DNA of 64,000 nt from Alicyclobacillus pomorum DSM 14955 (GTDB lineage: Bacteria > Bacillota > Bacilli > Alicyclobacillales > Alicyclobacillaceae), in NCBI RefSeq assembly GCF_000472905.1, contig NZ_AXAR01000003.1, forward strand, positions 104,786 through 168,785. Direction: 5' to 3'. The notes under the pieces are model-generated. The model was not told the origin of the DNA. It did no database searches and was given only the letters and a program-made list of their open reading frames with translations. Shown here piece by piece: positions 7,302 through 17,504 of this stretch. The position numbers and the translations under genes were made by a program. How positions within the stretch are numbered: position 1 is the stretch's first letter; each line of letters starts with the position of its first letter.

Positions 7302-8996
7302 GTGAGCGCTACCATTTTGGCTGTCATTCAGGTGTTCTTTGCTGTGGTGATTGGCCTATATTTCTGGAATTTGCTCAAAACGCAAAACAGCAACCGCAAC
7401 GCGATAGAACGTGAGTCTCGCAAGGAATTAGACAAGCTGCGGAAAATGCGCGCTGTGTCACTCAGTGAGCCGCTGTCCGAAAGGACTCGGCCGGCAACCA
7501 TGAAGGATATCGTCGGACAAAAGGATGGACTCAAGGCGTTGCGTGCGGCACTGTGCGGCCCGAATCCTCAGCACGTGTTAATTTACGGCCCCCCTGGTGT
7601 GGGCAAGACGGCGGCGGCGCGCGTTGTTCTCGAAGAAGCGAAAAAGAGCCTAGGTTCTCCGTTCGGATCTGATGCAAAATTTGTAGAAATCGACGCAACC
7701 ACGGCGCGCTTTGATGAGCGCGGCATCGCGGACCCGCTGATTGGTTCTGTGCACGACCCGATTTACCAAGGCGCAGGTGCGATGGGCATGGCCGGCATTC
7801 CACAACCCAAAGCCGGCGCCGTGACCAAGGCGCACGGCGGCATGTTGTTTATCGACGAGATTGGAGAACTCCATCCGATTCAGATGAATAAATTGCTGAA
7901 AGTTCTGGAGGATCGTAAAGTTTTTCTGGAAAGTGCGTACTACAGCAGTGAAGACAGTTCGATTCCCCCTCACGTTCACGACATCTTCCAGAACGGATTG
8001 CCCGCCGACTTCCGACTCGTCGGAGCAACCACCCGGTCGCCAGAAGACATTCCACCAGCCATTCGGTCGCGCTGTCTCGAGATTTTCTTCCGTCCATTGA
8101 CGAAGGAAGAGATTGCAGAGGTCGTCCGCAAAGCAACTGACAAGGTTTGCATGACCATGTCCGATAACGCCGTGGAAGAGATTGCGAAGTACGCCACCAA
8201 TGGACGGGAAGCAGTGAACATTGTACAAATCGCAGGTGGCCTGGCCCTGACGGAACAGCGCAATTGCATCAAGCTGGAAGACGTCCAGTGGGTGATTCAG
8301 TTTAGCCAGTTGAATCCTCGCCCGGATCACAAGATTCACGCGCAGTCGCAGGTCGGTGTGGTCAACGGTCTCGCGGTATACGGCCCAAGCCTCGGCGTGC
8401 TGCTTGAGATTGAGGTGACGGCGACACCCGCGGCCCGGAAGGGAAAGGGAAACGTGTGTATGACCGGATTGGTGGAAGAGGAAACCCTCAGTTCCGGCGC
8501 AAGGAGCATTCGGAGAAAGTCGATGGCGCGTGGTTCGCTCGACAACGTGTTGACCGCTCTTCACCGATTTGCCGGGGTGAACGCAGCGGACTACGACTTG
8601 CACATCAACTTCCCTGGGGGAATGCCGGTCGATGGTCCAAGCGCGGGGATTGCCATGGCGACAGCGATATACTCTGCTGTGACCGGGCGGCCTGTTCAGA
8701 ACACGGTGGCCATGACAGGGGAGATTTCCATCCACGGTTACGTGCGGCCGGTCGGTGGCGTTCCTGCAAAAATTGACGCTGCAAAGCAAGCGGGCGCTTC
8801 CGCCGTGATTATCCCCAAAGAGAACTGGCAAGAGACATTTCTGCAGTACGAAGGGACGAAGATCATCCCGGTGGAACGTATCGAAGACGTCCTGCGACTT
8901 GCGCTGGTTGGTGGACTGGATGAAAGCCACAGTTTTGATTCTTCTATCCCCGCTGCACACACGTCCGTGAATGCCATCGTTCCCTCGGCACAGTAG
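7302..8996 (+). CDS. lonB: LonB, sporulation-type Lon protease
   Basis: A 564-residue ATP-dependent protease that, unlike LonA, lacks the long N-terminal substrate domain. It starts with a membrane segment (VIQVFFAVVIGLYFWNLL, about residues 9-26), as B. subtilis LonB does. It then has the AAA+ core with Walker [12 protein letters not shown] and Walker B MLFIDEIGEL, and the Lon protease domain with catalytic Ser in DGPSAGIAMA and Lys in AKIDAAKQAG. B. subtilis LonB is made in the forespore under sigma-F. GTG 7302 follows GGGAGGGG; the upstream in-frame extension crosses the clpX terminator and is not plausible. Confidence 0.94.
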   Translation: MSATILAVIQVFFAVVIGLYFWNLLKTQNSNRNAIERESRKELDKLRKMRAVSLSEPLSERTRPATMKDIVGQKDGLKALRAALCGPNPQHVLIYGPPGVGKTAAARVVLEEAKKSLGSPFGSDAKFVEIDATTARFDERGIADPLIGSVHDPIYQGAGAMGMAGIPQPKAGAVTKAHGGMLFIDEIGELHPIQMNKLLKVLEDRKVFLESAYYSSEDSSIPPHVHDIFQNGLPADFRLVGATTRSPEDIPPAIRSRCLEIFFRPLTKEEIAEVVRKATDKVCMTMSDNAVEEIAKYATNGREAVNIVQIAGGLALTEQRNCIKLEDVQWVIQFSQLNPRPDHKIHAQSQVGVVNGLAVYGPSLGVLLEIEVTATPAARKGKGNVCMTGLVEEETLSSGARSIRRKSMARGSLDNVLTALHRFAGVNAADYDLHINFPGGMPVDGPSAGIAMATAIYSAVTGRPVQNTVAMTGEISIHGYVRPVGGVPAKIDAAKQAGASAVIIPKENWQETFLQYEGTKIIPVERIEDVLRLALVGGLDESHSFDSSIPAAHTSVNAIVPSAQ

Positions 8997-9008
8997 CCTC
9001 TTCGGGTA

Positions 9009-9037
9009 TCACGCCCTGATGATCCATCAGGGCGTGA
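9009..9037 (+). terminator. 13-bp hairpin after lonB
   Basis: TCACGCCCTGATG (9009-9021) and CATCAGGGCGTGA (9025-9037) are a perfect 13-bp stem with a 3-base loop. It is followed by AAGCTG, not by T, so it is either an untypical terminator or an mRNA 3' stabiliser. Confidence 0.6.
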
Positions 9038-9060
9038 AAGCTGTGCATGGGTTGCCCAAT

Positions 9061-9089
9061 TAGACTTTGCCACTGCATTTTTGTACAAT
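9061..9089 (+). promoter_or_regulatory. candidate sigma-A promoter of lonA
   Basis: TAGACT (9061-9066), a 17-base spacer and TACAAT (9084-9089), about 100 bases before lonA. I saw no CtsR heptad repeats or CIRCE element nearby. Confidence 0.5.
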
Positions 9090-9189
9090 TAAGGCCAATT
9101 CGAAACCGTCCTTGCACAGCCGACGGAGGTAGTGTATCAATGAATTCGCGATACCATGTTGTTTCAGGGTAGACTCGGGGGTGGAAAAC

Positions 9190-11604
9190 ATGGTTGCTGA
9201 AAAGACGATAGACGTATTTCCACTGTTGCCGCTACGCGGACTGCTGGTCTATCCGGCGATGGTTTTACATTTTGATGTCGGGCGTGACAAGTCCATCAAA
9301 GCATTGGAAAAGGCAATGGTGGGTGAACACTTGATATTGTTGACCTCTCAGGAGGATGGACAAATTGACGAGCCGACCCCGGATGACTTATATTCCGTGG
9401 GCACGATTGCTCGAGTGAAACAAATGATGAAGCTGCCGAATGGCACGATTCGCGTCCTCGTTGAAGGGGTTGAACGCGCAAAGATTGAAGAGTTCACTCG
9501 GGTGGACGAGTGGTTTGAGGTTCGTGTGCGTCGGCATGCGGATGATTCAAACAGCGACAGGAGTCCTGAACTTCAGGCGATGATGCGCTCGCTGTTGCAG
9601 CAATTTGAGCAATACGTGAAGTTGTCCAAAAAAGTCGACCAGGAAACCTATGCTTCGGTGATAGACATCGAGCATCCAGGGCGTTTGGCGGACGCGATTG
9701 CCGCACATTTGCCCTTAAAGATTCGCGATAAACAGGAAATCCTGGAATCGTTCGACGTCCGTGAGCGCCTGGAAAAGGTCCTCCAAGTGCTGTCGGATGA
9801 ACGAGAAGTCCTCGAACTGGAGAAGAAGATTCACCAACGCGTGCGCAAGCAAATGGAGCGGACGCAGAAAGAGTACTACCTGCGTGAGCAAATGAAAGCC
9901 ATTCAGAAAGAGCTCGGCGAGCGCGAAGGGCGTGCAGGTGAAGTCGAGGAATTGCGCGCAGCCATGCAGGAGAAGAACTTGCCGCCACAAGTGGTCGAGC
10001 GCCTGGAAAAGGAACTCGACAGACTGGAGCGGATCCCTCCTTCTTCGGCCGAAGGCACTGTCGCGCGCACATACATCGACTGGTTACTTGCACTGCCATG
10101 GCTGGATGCTGCGTCGTCCAAGGTTGACCTGAAGAAAGCCGAGCGTATTTTGCAAGAGGAGCATTACGGACTGGAAAAGGTCAAAGAGCGTATTCTCGAG
10201 TTTCTAGCGGTGCAGAAACTGGTGGAACGGCAAGCAGGCCCGATTATTTGCTTGGCTGGCCCGCCCGGTGTGGGCAAGACCTCTTTGGCGAGGTCCATTG
10301 CCTCGTCTTTGAATCGGCCGTTTGTGCGGGTCTCTCTGGGTGGTGTCCGGGATGAGGCGGAGATTCGCGGCCATCGACGTACGTATATCGGGGCGCTACC
10401 TGGTCGCATTATTCAGGGCATCAAGCAGACCGGAAAGCGGAACCCCGTGTTCCTGCTGGACGAGATAGACAAGATGGCGAGCGACTTCAGGGGGGACCCA
10501 GCATCCGCCATGTTGGAAGTGCTCGACCCTGAGCAGAACCACGCGTTCTCCGACCATTACATAGAAATTCCGTTTGACTTGTCCGACGTGTTGTTCATCA
10601 CGACGGCGAACAACGTGTACCAAATTCCGGGCCCGTTGCGGGACAGAATGGAAGTCATTCAACTCTCGGGCTATACCGAGTTGGAAAAACTTCAGATTGT
10701 GAAACACCACCTGTTGCCAAAGCAAAAGAAGCAACACGGATTGTCCGGCGACAAGCTGAGGATTTCGGACGAGGTGCTCATGCAGCTCATCCGCGATTAC
10801 ACGCGGGAGGCCGGCGTCCGCCAACTGGACCGACTCGTGGCCGCCGTTTGCCGAAAAGTTGCGCGCCTCGTCGCAGAAGGCGAGAAGCGCAGAGTCACCG
10901 TGAATGCACAGCTCCTGGTCGAGTTCCTCGGTCCTGCCCTGTACCGCCATGGTGTGATGGAAGAGGAGGATCAGGTGGGCGTTGTGACGGGGCTGGCCTG
11001 GACCCAGGTTGGTGGCGACACGTTAACCATCGAGGTTTCGGTCGTACCGGGCAAGGGGAAGGTGATGATTACGGGCCAATTGGGCGATGTGATGCGTGAA
11101 AGTGCCCAGACAGCGCTATCGTACGTGCGGTCTCGTGCACAATCCCTCGGTATCCCCACGGACTTCGCGGAGAAGGTTGACATTCACGTTCACGTCCCTG
11201 AGGGGGCCATTCCGAAGGACGGACCTTCGGCAGGCATCACCATGGCCACCGCCATTGCCTCTGCATTGAGTCACCGTCCTGTCAATCGGCGGGTCGCGAT
11301 GACGGGGGAAATCACGTTGCGTGGGCGCGTGTTGCCAATTGGCGGATTGAAGGAGAAGAGCTTGGCAGCACACCGTGCAGGAATTGACACCATCCTATTT
11401 CCGGAAGGGAATCAGAAGGACTTGCGAGATATCCCGGATTCGGTCAAGTCTGCCGTGAAGTTTTTACCGGTCAAGCACATGGACGAAGTATTAGCACACG
11501 CGTTGCTACCCAAGGTCGATGACGAAGAACCGGGGTTGTCCCCGCTGTTCGGGTCACTTCCCAACCTCACCGAGGGGTTTGGAGAAGAGGGGGCTCATCA
11601 GTGA
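9190..11604 (+). CDS. lonA: LonA, ATP-dependent serine protease
   Basis: The general cytosolic Lon protease, degrading misfolded and selected regulatory proteins. The protein (about 804 residues) has the LAN N-terminal domain ([13 protein letters not shown] onward), a long helical linker, Walker [12 protein letters not shown], Walker [12 protein letters not shown] and the protease domain with Ser in [11 protein letters not shown] and Lys in [14 protein letters not shown] 9190 sits 5 bases after GGGGGTGG; an in-frame GTG at 9181 is the alternative. The stop overlaps the ysxC start by 4 bases, as in the B. subtilis lonA-ysxC pair. Confidence 0.96.
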   Translation: MVAEKTIDVFPLLPLRGLLVYPAMVLHFDVGRDKSIKALEKAMVGEHLILLTSQEDGQIDEPTPDDLYSVGTIARVKQMMKLPNGTIRVLVEGVERAKIEEFTRVDEWFEVRVRRHADDSNSDRSPELQAMMRSLLQQFEQYVKLSKKVDQETYASVIDIEHPGRLADAIAAHLPLKIRDKQEILESFDVRERLEKVLQVLSDEREVLELEKKIHQRVRKQMERTQKEYYLREQMKAIQKELGEREGRAGEVEELRAAMQEKNLPPQVVERLEKELDRLERIPPSSAEGTVARTYIDWLLALPWLDAASSKVDLKKAERILQEEHYGLEKVKERILEFLAVQKLVERQAGPIICLAGPPGVGKTSLARSIASSLNRPFVRVSLGGVRDEAEIRGHRRTYIGALPGRIIQGIKQTGKRNPVFLLDEIDKMASDFRGDPASAMLEVLDPEQNHAFSDHYIEIPFDLSDVLFITTANNVYQIPGPLRDRMEVIQLSGYTELEKLQIVKHHLLPKQKKQHGLSGDKLRISDEVLMQLIRDYTREAGVRQLDRLVAAVCRKVARLVAEGEKRRVTVNAQLLVEFLGPALYRHGVMEEEDQVGVVTGLAWTQVGGDTLTIEVSVVPGKGKVMITGQLGDVMRESAQTALSYVRSRAQSLGIPTDFAEKVDIHVHVPEGAIPKDGPSAGITMATAIASALSHRPVNRRVAMTGEITLRGRVLPIGGLKEKSLAAHRAGIDTILFPEGNQKDLRDIPDSVKSAVKFLPVKHMDEVLAHALLPKVDDEEPGLSPLFGSLPNLTEGFGEEGAHQ

Positions 11605-12272
11605 AACTGAGAAGTGCCACGTTCGAAATCAGCGCCGTCAAACCGGCGCAGTGGCCGACGGATGGACTTCCAGAATTTGCGTTTGTCGGGCGAAGCAACG
11701 TGGGCAAGTCGTCCTTGCTGAACCGGTTACTTGGGCGGAAATCCTTGGCCCGGGTTTCCGCCAAGCCAGGAAAGACACAGCAGATCAATTTCTACCGGAT
11801 CAACGACGAGTTCCGGTTTGTGGATTTGCCGGGATACGGCTACGCGCAAGTCAGTAAGCAGGAACGGGCGCTCTTTGTCCGGTTGATGGAGACGTATTTG
11901 ACCCATCGAGACTCTTTGCGCCGCGTGATTCACCTCATTGACATCCGTCACGAACCGACGAAGCAAGACATCGAAGCGCACCGGTGGTTGCTCACCCTTG
12001 GCGTGCCTGTGTGCGTCGTTGCAACAAAACTGGACAAGATCTCAAAATCCGCTGTGAACCCTTCGTTGGCCACCATCCGGAAAGTCCTGCGGACACCGTA
12101 CCCAGTCATTGCCGTTTCCTCAGAAAAAAATGTCGGGTTGGACGCGCTGTGGGACATCCTATCTGGCGATTTGGCTACGTTGTCAACCACGGAAGACGGG
12201 GAGGCGCACGGTGGTGGGGGCAAACAACAGGCTGAGGAGGTCACGGATAGCTCTCGCGGGTGGAATGAGTGA
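11601..12272 (+). CDS. ysxC: EngB/YsxC ribosome-biogenesis GTPase
   Basis: A TRAFAC GTPase needed for maturation of the 50S subunit. The 223-residue protein has G1 [16 protein letters not shown] (residues about 32-47), G2 [12 protein letters not shown]3 [12 protein letters not shown]4 TKLDK and G5 VSSEKN. The C-terminus extends about 25 residues past the G domain with a Glu/Gly-rich tail ([14 protein letters not shown]). GTG start with GAGGGGG upstream, translationally coupled to lonA. Confidence 0.95.
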   Translation: MKLRSATFEISAVKPAQWPTDGLPEFAFVGRSNVGKSSLLNRLLGRKSLARVSAKPGKTQQINFYRINDEFRFVDLPGYGYAQVSKQERALFVRLMETYLTHRDSLRRVIHLIDIRHEPTKQDIEAHRWLLTLGVPVCVVATKLDKISKSAVNPSLATIRKVLRTPYPVIAVSSEKNVGLDALWDILSGDLATLSTTEDGEAHGGGGKQQAEEVTDSSRGWNE

Positions 12273-12333
12273 CAGCGTGTCCTGGCAGCCACCAGCCAAC
12301 CCCACAATTGTCGATGTACCGACACAACTCGAG

Positions 12334-12342
12334 TGCTATAAT
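12334..12342 (+). promoter_or_regulatory. extended -10 promoter of the hem operon
   Basis: TGCTATAAT is a perfect -10 element with TGn extension. The -35 region is weak. The predicted start near 12349 leaves a leader of about 86 bases before hemA. Confidence 0.6.
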
Positions 12343-12434
12343 GACGAAGAGATTGTGTGACAAGGTATCATATAGTAACGCACTTGGTTCAAAGTATGAA
12401 GGCGGTCCAATTTCCGAAAAGGAGGTGGCCCATC

Positions 12435-13862
12435 TTGCATATCATGGTTGTCGGATTGAATCACAAGACAGCGCCCGTGGAACTCCGGGAGCGAGTCAGC
12501 ATCTCCGATGTGGAATTGGACGACATCCTGAATCAATTTCGACAGACGAGAACAGTCCTCGAAATTGTTGTACTGTCCACTTGCAATCGCACCGAGTTGT
12601 ATGCCGTGGTGAACTCCTCGCGAGCCGGAGAAGATTTCTTGGTGCGCTTTCTTTCAGACCGGTGCCACACCGCGCCGGATGGATTGAAACCGCACTTGTA
12701 CGTGAAATACGGACATTCAGCTGTGACACATTTAATGAAAGTGGCGTCCGGTCTGGACTCTATGGTCATTGGCGAGACGCAGATTCTCGGCCAAGTACGC
12801 AATGCGTTCCTGACCGCGTCGGACGCCGGCGCGACGGGTGCATTGTTGAATCAGTTGTTCCGTAAAGCCATACATGTTGGAAAGCGCGCCCAAACCGAAA
12901 CCACCATCGGACAGAGCGCAGTATCGGTTAGCTATGCCGCTGTCCAGCTCGCCAAGAAAGTGTTTGGCGACCTCCGAGGACACCGTGTGCTCGTGGTTGG
13001 CGCCGGAAAGATGAGCCGACTGACGGCGCAACATCTGTCTTCTGCGGGGATTGAACAAATCTACATTGCAAACCGCACGTATGAAAAGGCGGAAGACCTT
13101 GCCGAGGAGTTCGGTGGGGTTGCGATTTCCTGGGACAACCTGTCGGATGCGCTGGCGGAAGCGGATATCGTGATTTCCTCCACAGGGTCTAAGGGCTACG
13201 TTTTATCGGAAGCCGTTGTGAGTGAGGCGGTCAAACGGCGTCACCATAAGCCGTTCATGTTGATAGATATTGCGGTCCCGAGGGATATCGAGCCGTCGGT
13301 GAGCGGTTTGCGCAATGTGTACCTGTACGACATCGACGACCTGGAAGGGGTCGTTGCTGCCAACTTGGCAGAGCGGCAACGGCAGGCGGAGGTCGTCGAA
13401 CGCATGATTGCGACCGCCCTGCAGGAGTACTCCGAGTGGCTGTCCGAACAGGAAGTGGTGCCGCTGATTGCCGCGGTCCGAGCGAAGGGCACCGCGATTC
13501 AATCGTCCGTGATGGAGAGCCTCAAGCGCAAGTTGCCCGACTTGACGGAACGCGAATTAGAGTTGATTCACAAGCACACCATGAGCATTGTCAATCAACT
13601 CCTGCGTGATCCCGTGCAAAACATGAAGGAATTGGCCATCGCGTCGGGGGGCACGGAACACGTGCGCGTATTTGCACAATTGTTCGGCCTCACTGATGAA
13701 GATTTGCGGAAACACAGCAAAGAGAGCTGGCTCTTCGCCGGCGCCCTGGAAAACGAGGGCGAGGCGAAGGGGTTCACGGATCTGGTCAAACAGTGGCGGA
13801 ATCAGCTGCTGCGTGAACCGTCAGCACAGTCCAAAGTCACGCTGCACCCTGTCCTCCGCTAG
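12435..13862 (+). CDS. hemA: glutamyl-tRNA reductase
   Basis: First committed enzyme of C5 tetrapyrrole synthesis, reducing Glu-tRNA to glutamate-1-semialdehyde with NADPH. TTG 12435, 9 bases after AAGGAGGTGG, puts the catalytic cysteine of STCNRTELYAV at residue 50, its usual place. ATG 12444 is too far from the ribosome site for comfort. The substrate domain is followed by the Rossmann domain (LVVGAGKMSRLTAQHL) and the C-terminal dimerisation helices. At 475 residues it is slightly longer than average. The operon hemA-hemX-hemC-hemD-hemB-hemL matches B. subtilis exactly. Confidence 0.96.
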   Translation: MHIMVVGLNHKTAPVELRERVSISDVELDDILNQFRQTRTVLEIVVLSTCNRTELYAVVNSSRAGEDFLVRFLSDRCHTAPDGLKPHLYVKYGHSAVTHLMKVASGLDSMVIGETQILGQVRNAFLTASDAGATGALLNQLFRKAIHVGKRAQTETTIGQSAVSVSYAAVQLAKKVFGDLRGHRVLVVGAGKMSRLTAQHLSSAGIEQIYIANRTYEKAEDLAEEFGGVAISWDNLSDALAEADIVISSTGSKGYVLSEAVVSEAVKRRHHKPFMLIDIAVPRDIEPSVSGLRNVYLYDIDDLEGVVAANLAERQRQAEVVERMIATALQEYSEWLSEQEVVPLIAAVRAKGTAIQSSVMESLKRKLPDLTERELELIHKHTMSIVNQLLRDPVQNMKELAIASGGTEHVRVFAQLFGLTDEDLRKHSKESWLFAGALENEGEAKGFTDLVKQWRNQLLREPSAQSKVTLHPVLR

Positions 13863-13873
13863 GGGTTGTGGAC

Positions 13874-14689
13874 ATGCTGAGCAGTCGATTGGTCATTGAC
13901 ATTTCCGTGCTGTGCTACGCAGCCAGCCTTGTGCTGCTGTTTGTTGACGCGATTCAACCGCGCCGTGCTGTCAATCGGACGGCGCTTGTTTTATTGTTTC
14001 TTGTGTTTGTGGCAGAGACATTTGTCCTGCTCCATCGCTTGCAGACTTCCGGCGCGGTGCCCGTATATACCTCGTTTGACGTCATGTTGCTCTTGTCGTG
14101 GCTCATCCTGTTGGTCGCTGTGGTTGTGAACACGTTTTTTCGCATTGACTTGGTACTGTTTTTTGCCAACGCATTGGGGTTTGCCATCGTCGTGTTTGAT
14201 GCGTTTGCCCATGTTGGACGGGTCGTGTATACAGCTCGGCAGGGAGACGTGCTCGTTTTGCACATCACTTGTGCCATCCTGAGCTACGCCGCGTTTTCGT
14301 TTGCGTTCGTCTTTTCTATCATGTACCTTGTGCAGGACAAGTTTTTGCGAGAGAAACGGTGGAACCGCATGTACCTGCGACTTCCGTCCCTGGAGCGATT
14401 GGATACCTATGCGTTCCGGTCCATCCTCGTGGGCTTTCCGTTTTTGCTCATCGCGATGATCCTCGGCGCGATTTGGGGCAAGCTTACGCTGGGACGGTTC
14501 CTTTTCATGGACCCCAAGCCATTGGCAACGACCTTACTGTGGATGATGTACGGCGTCTACCTGATTTTGCGATTGCGATCCGGTTGGGGCACCTCGAAGC
14601 TGATCTGGTACAACGTCATCTGCTTCACTGGCGTCATTGTGAACTTCGTTGTCATTGGCAGCTTCTCGCTGTTTCACCACACTCTATGA
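13874..14689 (+). CDS. hemX: HemX, CcsA-like membrane protein of the hem operon
   Basis: A polytopic membrane protein (about 271 residues, about eight hydrophobic segments) of the cytochrome c assembly CcsA/HemX family. The segment AIWGKLTLGRFLFMDPKPLATTLLW resembles the family WxxxWG..WDPK region but lacks several tryptophans, as HemX proteins do. In B. subtilis HemX lowers the amount of HemA and so tunes haem synthesis; applying that here is by analogy. ATG 13874 is 8 bases after AGGGG; GTG 13868 is possible. It starts 12 bases after hemA ends. Confidence 0.88.
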   Translation: MLSSRLVIDISVLCYAASLVLLFVDAIQPRRAVNRTALVLLFLVFVAETFVLLHRLQTSGAVPVYTSFDVMLLLSWLILLVAVVVNTFFRIDLVLFFANALGFAIVVFDAFAHVGRVVYTARQGDVLVLHITCAILSYAAFSFAFVFSIMYLVQDKFLREKRWNRMYLRLPSLERLDTYAFRSILVGFPFLLIAMILGAIWGKLTLGRFLFMDPKPLATTLLWMMYGVYLILRLRSGWGTSKLIWYNVICFTGVIVNFVVIGSFSLFHHTL

Positions 14690-14711
14690 CTGAAGTGCGG
14701 GAGGGTTTCCC

Positions 14712-15644
14712 ATGCAGACATTGCGCGTGGCATCGCGAAGAAGTGCGCTCGCGATGACGCAAACTCAGTGGGTGGTTACACAACTGGAATCCCGTTATCC
14801 AGGTCTGCGCGTTGACATTGTGCCTGTGGTGACGAAGGGTGACAGGATATTGGACGTGAGCCTGTCCAAAGTCGGTGGAAAAGGCTTATTTGTCTCGGAA
14901 ATTGAAGCCTGTCTCCTGTCCGGGGACGCGGATTTCGCGGTTCACAGTTTGAAAGACGTCCCCGCTGACCTGGCGGAAGGACTCGCCTTGACAGCGATTC
15001 CAGAGAGAGAAGATCCGCGGGATGCGCTCATTACGAAGACAGGGTGTAGCCTCGACGCGTTGCCGGACGGCGCTGTGATTGGCACTTCCAGCCTCCGTAG
15101 AGTCGCACAACTGCAAGCGTACCGACCGGATCTGCGGTTTGTCCCGATACGCGGCAACATCGACACTCGGCTCCGAAAGCTGGAGGAAGAGGAGTTAGAC
15201 GCCATTGTACTCGCAGCTGCGGGGTTGCACCGAATGGGATGGACCGACAAGATTACGGAATACCTGCCGCCACATGTTTGCTTACCGGCGGTGGGCCAGG
15301 GCATTCTGGGGATTGAAAGTCGCAGCGCCGACCAGCGCGTCAATGACATCCTGAGCTCGCTACACAACGGAGCCACCGCCGCAGTCGCTCAAGCAGAGCG
15401 CACCTTGTTGCAGGCGTTGAACGGAGGCTGCCAAGTGCCGATTGCAGGCTATGCAGAGCGTGACGACAGCGGACAAGTTTGGCTGCGCGGATTGGTAGCC
15501 AGCCCTGACGGGCGCACGGTGCTCCGTGCGGAAGTGCGAGATCAAGCGCCCGACCGTGCGGGACTGGAGGTCGCAGAGAGACTTCGAGCGCAGGGTGCGG
15601 ACCAGCTCCTTGAGGCGACGGCAGCCGTATCCACTGCTGAGTAG
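14712..15644 (+). CDS. hemC: porphobilinogen deaminase (hydroxymethylbilane synthase)
   Basis: Joins four porphobilinogens into hydroxymethylbilane. The 310-residue protein starts LRVASRRSALAMTQT, contains KDVPADL and GTSSLRR, and binds its dipyrromethane cofactor through the Cys of LNGGCQVPIAG. GGGAGGG precedes the ATG. It lies 22 bases after hemX within the hem operon. Confidence 0.97.
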   Translation: MQTLRVASRRSALAMTQTQWVVTQLESRYPGLRVDIVPVVTKGDRILDVSLSKVGGKGLFVSEIEACLLSGDADFAVHSLKDVPADLAEGLALTAIPEREDPRDALITKTGCSLDALPDGAVIGTSSLRRVAQLQAYRPDLRFVPIRGNIDTRLRKLEEEELDAIVLAAAGLHRMGWTDKITEYLPPHVCLPAVGQGILGIESRSADQRVNDILSSLHNGATAAVAQAERTLLQALNGGCQVPIAGYAERDDSGQVWLRGLVASPDGRTVLRAEVRDQAPDRAGLEVAERLRAQGADQLLEATAAVSTAE

Positions 15645-15656
15645 GGGATGGCGTGA

Positions 15657-16448
15657 ATGGATGCTCACGTTGCGAAACAGGATGTAACGTTGTTGGTCAC
15701 GCGGCCACATGGGCCGTCTGAACGCCTGTGCGCAGCGGCGCAGCGGTTTGGTATGCGCGTGGAATCCGTTCCATTGCTGGAGATCCAATACAGAGTCCAA
15801 GACGGGGACTTCAACTTGGTTGAACACCTTGGCGAGTTTGACCTAGTGGTGGCGACCTCCGCCAACGGGTTGCGCGGGTTGGAACGTGCCGCGGCCCAAG
15901 CCGGGTGCCGCCTCGCGGACGCCGCTCCCCCATGCGTCACGGTGGGCGCTGCCACCGCGAACGTCGCCACTCGTTTGGGATTACACGCGACCTACCCCGA
16001 AGGCGGAAAAACAGCCCAAGACCTGGCTGCGTGGATCTCCGCGCAGTATCCACCTGGGCTGAACATCGCGTGGCCGTGTGGTCTACTGGCGGATAGAACG
16101 TTCGCTCACATGTTGACGGCGCAAGGCTTCCGGGTCCGACCGTGGGTCTGTTACGAGACGGTCGTGAAAGACGTTCCACCGACGCGGTGGAGAGAGGTAC
16201 TTGCAGGCGGTGGCGTTCATGTGTTGATGCTATATAGCCCTTCCGCTGTCCAGGCCTTGGCACGTCATCTGGACGTGGTGAGACATCTGGCTGCAGACAT
16301 CCGGTACGCGGTGGTGGGGCCGACGACGGCACAGGCGCTGCGACATCAGGGACTGACCGCCTGGTGCGTGGCTTCCAAGCCGTCTGACGAGAGGTTTGTG
16401 GAATCGATTGCGCGGACACTGTGCATCGAAGCGGGTCATCTAGAGTGA
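15657..16448 (+). CDS. hemD: uroporphyrinogen-III synthase
   Basis: Cyclises hydroxymethylbilane with inversion of ring D. HemD is weakly conserved and the call rests on its position between hemC and hemB, its 263-residue length and family landmarks: VTRP near the start, ATSANGLRGL, TVGAATANVATRLG and YSPSAVQALARHL, with VVGPTTAQALRHQG near the end. It begins 12 bases after hemC. Confidence 0.92.
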   Translation: MDAHVAKQDVTLLVTRPHGPSERLCAAAQRFGMRVESVPLLEIQYRVQDGDFNLVEHLGEFDLVVATSANGLRGLERAAAQAGCRLADAAPPCVTVGAATANVATRLGLHATYPEGGKTAQDLAAWISAQYPPGLNIAWPCGLLADRTFAHMLTAQGFRVRPWVCYETVVKDVPPTRWREVLAGGGVHVLMLYSPSAVQALARHLDVVRHLAADIRYAVVGPTTAQALRHQGLTAWCVASKPSDERFVESIARTLCIEAGHLE

Positions 16449-16480
16449 GGCCCGAAACATAGAAACAGGGGTGTTGATGT

Positions 16481-17458
16481 ATGAATTCCTTTGTGAGACA
16501 CCGTACATTGCGGAGCTCAGAAGGACTCCGCTCATTAGTCCGTGAACACGCGTGGAGCGTCAAGGATTTAGTCTTGCCGCTGTTTGTCCAGGAAGGGCTG
16601 AAGGGCAAAGAAGAGATCTCTGCGATGCCGGGCATCTATCATTTTGGGCTCGATGAATTTCGCCGCGAGATTCATGAGATCTCGCAATTGGGTATTCCTG
16701 GAATACTGCTCTTTGGTATCCCTGGACACAAGGATGATCAGTGCACGAGCGCTTACGACGAAAACGGCATTGTCCAACAAGCGATTCGGGTTGCAAAACA
16801 GGAGAACCCAGATCTTGTCGTGATGACGGACGTCTGCCTGTGTCAATACAACCCCACGGGACACTGCGGCATTGTGCGGGACGGCAAAATTGTCAACGAT
16901 GAGAGCTTGACCCTGATTGCAAAGACCGCGCTTTCGCACGCATTGGCCGGCGCTGACGTGGTCGCACCTTCAGACATGATGGACGGACGCATCGCTGCCA
17001 TCCGTTCCGCTTTGGAAGAGCATCAATTGCACGACGTGGCCATTCTCTCCTACGCCGTCAAGTACGCGTCGGCGTTTTACGGGCCGTTCCGCGAGGCCGC
17101 GCACTCCGCACCTGCGTTCGGGGATAGGCGGACGTATCAAATGGACCCTGCCAACAGTCGGGAGGCGTTGCGGGAAGCGATGTCGGACGTCGAGGAAGGC
17201 GCGGACATGCTGATGGTGAAACCTGCCCTGTCGTACATGGACGTCACGCGGACCATCCGGGATTCGTTCGACTTGCCTGTTGCCACGTACAACGTGAGCG
17301 CAGAGTACAGTATGGTCAAGGCGGCCGCACAGCGCGGCTGGATTGACGAGCGCGCCATCGTGTCGGAAATGCTGGTTTCCTTCAAGCGGGCCGGAGCGGA
17401 CTTTATTATCACATATCATGCGAAAGATGCGGCCGTTTGGTGGAAACAACAAGGGTAA
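16481..17458 (+). CDS. hemB: delta-aminolevulinic acid dehydratase (porphobilinogen synthase)
   Basis: Condenses two 5-aminolevulinate molecules to porphobilinogen. The 325-residue protein has the cysteine-rich metal site DVCLCQYNPTGHCG, which marks the zinc-type enzymes. The two active-site lysines are in SYAVKYASAFYGPFR and MVKPALSYMD. AGGGGTGTTGATGT precedes the ATG. Confidence 0.97.
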   Translation: MNSFVRHRTLRSSEGLRSLVREHAWSVKDLVLPLFVQEGLKGKEEISAMPGIYHFGLDEFRREIHEISQLGIPGILLFGIPGHKDDQCTSAYDENGIVQQAIRVAKQENPDLVVMTDVCLCQYNPTGHCGIVRDGKIVNDESLTLIAKTALSHALAGADVVAPSDMMDGRIAAIRSALEEHQLHDVAILSYAVKYASAFYGPFREAAHSAPAFGDRRTYQMDPANSREALREAMSDVEEGADMLMVKPALSYMDVTRTIRDSFDLPVATYNVSAEYSMVKAAAQRGWIDERAIVSEMLVSFKRAGADFIITYHAKDAAVWWKQQG

Positions 17459-17504
17459 GCATTCGGCTGGATGAGTGAATCACGGATGGACGAGGGGTGA
17501 CAGC

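Noticed and set aside
7650..8960. Long open frame on the - strand opposite lonB
   Set aside because: It shadows the lonB coding frame, has no family resemblance or ribosome site, and lonB has clear AAA+ and protease motifs.
9061..9189. CtsR or CIRCE heat-shock operator before lonA
   Set aside because: No GTCAAA tandem heptads and no TTAGCACTC inverted repeat in the gap.
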